This document shows positions 60,925-64,000 of a DNA stretch of 64,000 nucleotides, one piece after another. The first letter of the stretch is position 1. Every line of letters begins with the position of its first letter. The notes below the pieces were generated by a model that saw nothing but the letters and a program-made list of their open reading frames with translations, was not told the DNA's origin and made no database searches. The translations under genes and the position numbers were made by a program. Source of the DNA: Planococcus citri (taxonomy: Eukaryota > Arthropoda > Insecta > Hemiptera > Pseudococcidae); NCBI RefSeq assembly GCF_950023065.1, contig NC_088681.1, forward strand, positions 31,902,836-31,966,835. The letters are read 5' to 3'.

Positions 60925-61641
60925 CACTAGGCAACAATTTTTGACTTTTTTCGTGTGTTCGGGTTGAAAATGGGCTTAATCGATAGTTTAGACCCTAAAA
61001 CAAAAAACAGAGTGGGATTTTTCAATTTGAATTGTTTTTGTGGTCAGGAGAGATGATCAAAGTTTCAAAAATGGCCGTTTTTGCCCTATTTCACGAGTTT
61101 CTGGCGACACCAGTATTGTTTTTCGAAAAAAACCAAGGTCATATTCGGATTCTACGCACTTTTTTAAGTAAACATCTTTCCCGGATTTTCGATTTTCGAA
61201 GTTTCAAGCGCATACGGAAGATTTTCGTTTGTAACACGAAATTTTTACTGCACGAGAACCTCGCCCGCGCGAACACGGTTCCGCGCCACGATTACATCGT
61301 GGAGTAACGCCAGCGTCGCGCGCTCCGAGTTTTAAAATATGTTACAAACAAAAATCGTCCGTATGCGCTTGAAACTTCGAAAATCGAAAATCCGGGAAAG
61401 ATGTTTACTTGAAAAAGTGCGTAGAATCCGAATATGACCTTGGTTTTTTTCGAAAAACAATACTGGTGTCGCCAGAAACTCGTGAAATAGGGCAAAAACG
61501 GCCATTTTTGAAACTTTGATCATCTCTCCTGACCACAAAAACAATTCAAATTGAAAAATCCCACTCTGTTTTTTGTTTTAGGGTCTAAACTATCGATCAA
61601 GCCCATTTTCAACCCGAACACAAGCATGCCGTTGCCTAGTG
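60925..61641. mobile_element. Long-hairpin non-autonomous element, CACTA-type ends
   Basis: The termini CACTAGGCAAC/GTTGCCTAGTG are flanked by TAA at 60922-60924 and 61642-61644. Arms 60925-61236 and 61341-61641 are nearly identical apart from a few bases next to the left end, so the insertion or its hairpin is young. CACTA ends with 3-bp duplications define the CACTA/EnSpm (CMC) superfamily. The about 104-bp loop is GC-rich and has its own small stem CCACGA..TCGTGG. The frames at 61032-61307 (plus) and 61332-61544 (minus) encode nearly the same peptide only because the arms are mirror copies. No transposase. Confidence 0.85.
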
Positions 61642-61644
61642 TAA

Positions 61645-62451
61645 TTCACCAAAAATCCAAAAATACATTTTAGAACTTGAAATTTTGATTGGTGATGTAT
61701 TTTCCCATGCTCTTTCGATGTAGCTTTGCATGGTTCGAAATTTTTTCTACCCATGGGTATCCCCTACGCTCCCCCCTCCATGTCAAAAATTCTCATTTTC
61801 CATGTCAGAATTTTTCTAAATTTAATAATTATAATACTTCAGCCATTTTTCAAGAAGAAACTGCCACCGAAGCAGTGATTGGTTCCCGTGTCAAAATCTC
61901 TCTGCAAAAAGCGTTTGATTTATAAAAAAAACTCCACTTCCCCCTCTGGTCCTTCAACCAACCTTGTTTCTATCGTATCTTCTTTTCAATACCGACCAAT
62001 ATTATACATATACTTACGAGGGATGTAAAAGTTTTTGAATCTGGCCATTGGGAATCGATAGAGAATAACTACCAAATTACACCTCCAGCCAAAATTTCAG
62101 GTATTTAAAATTCATTTTTTAATTATGTATTTTTAGCGACTTTTTTTAAACAGAAATTTGGGCCAAAAAATGGCGAACAATTGAAATTTTACCGAATTGA
62201 TCTTGAAAGCTTAAAGGCTTATATTTAATTTTCGACCTCCCCAAGTTGATAGGCGATAATTTCGAACTAATTTTTGAAACCTTCAGCAAATTTTCAGATT
62301 CTCCAGTTTTCGAAGAAAAAAAAACGCTTCAAGTATAGAGTGAAAATGAAATTCAACACCCATAAACTCAGATTTCTCATCTTTGTGAGCCATTCGACCG
62401 ATTTTGACACATATTTTCGAAAATCTTTTCGTTCCGTCCAAATCCAAAATT
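61645..62451. repeat. Dispersed-repeat block
   Basis: ACCAAAAATCCAAAAATACA continues the repeat interrupted by the CACTA-type element. 62085-62260 carries CCAGCCAAAATTTCAGG, TTTGGGCCAAAAAATGGCG and the AGCTTAAAGGC..TTTTCGACC words of the AGCTGAAATTTGG family. No gene; the frames here follow the repeats. Confidence 0.5.
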
Positions 62452-63599
62452 GGTACCGTCACAAAATCTAACTACCTTGTACCGTCACAAAATCTAACTA
62501 CTTTGTAATTTAATATTTTTTTTTTCAAAACCACCAGGAAATACCACTAAATGATTTCACAAATAAGAATTTTGGCGATTTACTCAATTTTGAGGAAAAT
62601 ACTCAGGTAGTTAGATACTGTGATGCTAACCATTGGTACGCGTCACAATATCTAACTACCTTTTTTTTTTTTTTTCGCTGAAAATACTCAGGTAGTTAGA
62701 TACTGTGATGCATACGCGTCACAATATCTAACTACCTTTTTTTTTTTCGCTGTAAATCGCGGGAGGATGTGTGCGGTGGTTCTCCACTACGACGAGGGAC
62801 ATTCTCGTGATGTTAAGAATGCCAAATCAACGAATCAATCCATTTTATTTTGAAAAATTATGAAAAAATATGCAGGTATGTGTTGTATGAATTCATGTTT
62901 TACTTCCTTTTTTTTATTTCAATACCAAGAAAAAATATACTCAAGAAAAAAGATGCCTGTTCAATTTTTCAAACCAAAAAAAAATATTATTCACAGTAAT
63001 TTTGCCATTACATATAAATCTGTCTTGTAGTATTCAAATTTCAAATTATTCTTTTCCTGTGTTTATTTTATTTTTATAATAATCAACCATTGTATATTTG
63101 ACAACCTATGGTACAAAAAATTTTAATTTTATACCTGCAAATTTTTTCATAATTTTTCAAAATAAAATGGATCGATTTGTTGATTTGGCATTCTTAACAT
63201 CACGAGAATGTTCCTCGTCGTAGTGGAGAACCACCACACACATCCTCCCGCGATTTACAGCGAAAAAAAAAAGGTAGTTAGATATTGTGACGCGTATGCA
63301 TCACAGTATCTAACTACCTGAGTATTTTCAGCGAAAAAAAAAAAGGTAGTTAGATATTGTGACGCGTATGCATCACAGTATCTAACTACCTGAGTATTTT
63401 CAGCGAAAAAAAAAAAGGTAGTTAGATATTGTGACGCGTACTACTGGTTAGCATCACAGTATCTAACTACCTGAGTATTTTCCTCAAAATTGAGGGAACC
63501 GCAAAAATTCTGTTCCCTCGCCACATTTCTGGCAATTTTGCAATATTTTCAAAAAAAAAATTGCAAAAATTGCGGGTAGTTAGATTCTGTTATATTACC
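62452..63599. mobile_element. Fold-back element with hairpin arrays in both arms
   Basis: The exact 8-bp duplication CCAAAATT flanks the element (62444-62451, 63600-63607). Ends are GGTACCGTCACAAAATCTAA and the inverse of GGTAATATAACAGAATCTAA; the left end is doubled in tandem (62454-62503). The left arm then carries hairpins at 62606-62660 (55 bp) and 62691-62736 (46 bp). The right arm carries 63273-63318 and 63345-63390 (46 bp) and 63417-63471 (55 bp), the outermost mirroring the left 55-mer. Each has a ~20-bp stem starting GGTAGTTAGATAYTGTGA. Inner arms 62737-62883 and 63130-63272 are almost identical, around a 246-bp AT-rich loop with no coding capacity. An 8-bp duplication with long repeat-filled arms recalls Drosophila FB and Galileo (P superfamily; usually 7 bp). 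Superfamily unresolved. Confidence 0.9.
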
Positions 63600-63697
63600 C
63601 CAAAATTTTCTATTAATGAAAAATAATTTAAATGAACTACTGTTCGCTCCAGAAGGATTTGAAACCATCACCCATAGATGTGCCGAACGGTTTGTGT

Positions 63698-63728
63698 GGG
63701 AGGGAGGGAGGGAGGGAGGGAGGGAGGG
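63698..63728 (+). repeat. (GGGA)n microsatellite
   Basis: Eight GGG runs separated by single A form a 31-base purine tract that meets the sequence rule for an intramolecular G-quadruplex. It lies in repeat-derived sequence (GCTCCAGAAGGATTTGAAACC just upstream). No gene in 63600-64000. Confidence 0.9.
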
Positions 63729-64000
63729 TTCCAGACAGAGAAATTTAGGTGAAAAGTTGAAAATTTTTGAGAAAAATTGGGTGAGTTGAAAAAAGTTGGG
63801 AAATTTAGAAAAAATGGGAAGAAATTATTGTGTAAGCAAGGAAAATCAGAGAGTTACCAAAAACCATGGGTTTTTACTTCTTGAATTATAAATTTTCAAA
63901 AGTTTTCGCCGCCATTTCGCTCGGGCCAGATCATTTTCCTTTTCCATTCTCTGACCAAAATTGAAGAGTTAAAAAAACTGACTTCTCGCATCAAAAATAA

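Noticed and set aside
61032..61544. Two frames on opposite strands encoding nearly the same peptide
   Set aside because: They are the two arms of the CACTA-type hairpin; the duplicated peptide is a by-product of the inverted repeat.
62606..63471. CRISPR-like array of palindromic repeats
   Set aside because: Units are whole hairpins separated by fixed A/T-rich spacers, mirrored across two arms and enclosed by transposon ends with a target duplication. The genome is eukaryotic.

Overview
The window looks like intergenic or intronic DNA from an animal, most probably an insect. It is AT-rich, has no operons or ribosome-binding sites, and no open frame longer than about 125 codons on either strand. 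It holds homopolymer runs, microsatellites and many short inverted-repeat DNA transposons. The octamer AGGTACCT and the words TACTCGTA/TACGAGTA recur far more often than composition predicts. I have seen this texture in hemipteran (mealybug, aphid) and some lepidopteran DNA, but I cannot fix the order from sequence alone. No intact protein-coding gene could be supported. The window is best read as a transposon landscape.

Two textures alternate. Low-repeat islands, richer in CpG, lie at about 1.5-2.6, 3.7-5.8, 8.4-9.7, 10.7-12.2, 17.5-19.5, 22.2-24.4, 28.5-30.5, 32.1-35.4, 36.6-38.1, 40.2-41.6, 42.8-44.0, 46.0-47.3, 49.9-51.7, 56.3-57.6 and 59.0-60.4 kb. Between them are blocks made of old, diverged copies of a few dispersed repeat families. 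The copy at 44008-45980 is bounded by ACAGGGTGT/ACACCCTGT and contains in one piece several segments found scattered elsewhere.

Younger structured insertions sit on this background. (1) 62452-63599 is a fold-back element with an 8-bp target duplication; each arm carries an array of 46-55 bp hairpins. (2) 60925-61641 is a long hairpin with CACTA termini and a TAA duplication. (3) 36152-36436 is a near-perfect hairpin MITE with a TA duplication. (4) 26611-27086 and 15288-15949 are hAT-type MITEs with 8-bp duplications. (5) 15437-15741 and 53162-53414 are two copies of a second MITE family with 8-bp duplications; one is nested in a hAT MITE and the other sits in the T-loop of a tRNA-like sequence. 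(6) 27238-28173 is an element with TA duplications. Several insertions are supported by reconstructing the empty site or by comparison with an uninterrupted paralogue in the same window.

Coding relics are few. The clearest is a reverse-transcriptase pseudogene of the Ty3/gypsy type on the minus strand (about 25290-27240), split by a hAT MITE and a fold-back insertion and carrying stops and frameshifts. A minus-strand acidic, serine-rich tail with a possible broken zinc finger lies at 14689-15140. A 60-codon open segment at 2606-2794 has coding-like composition but no recognisable family. The likely functional content, if any, is regulatory DNA in the islands, including one CTCF-like site at 13590.
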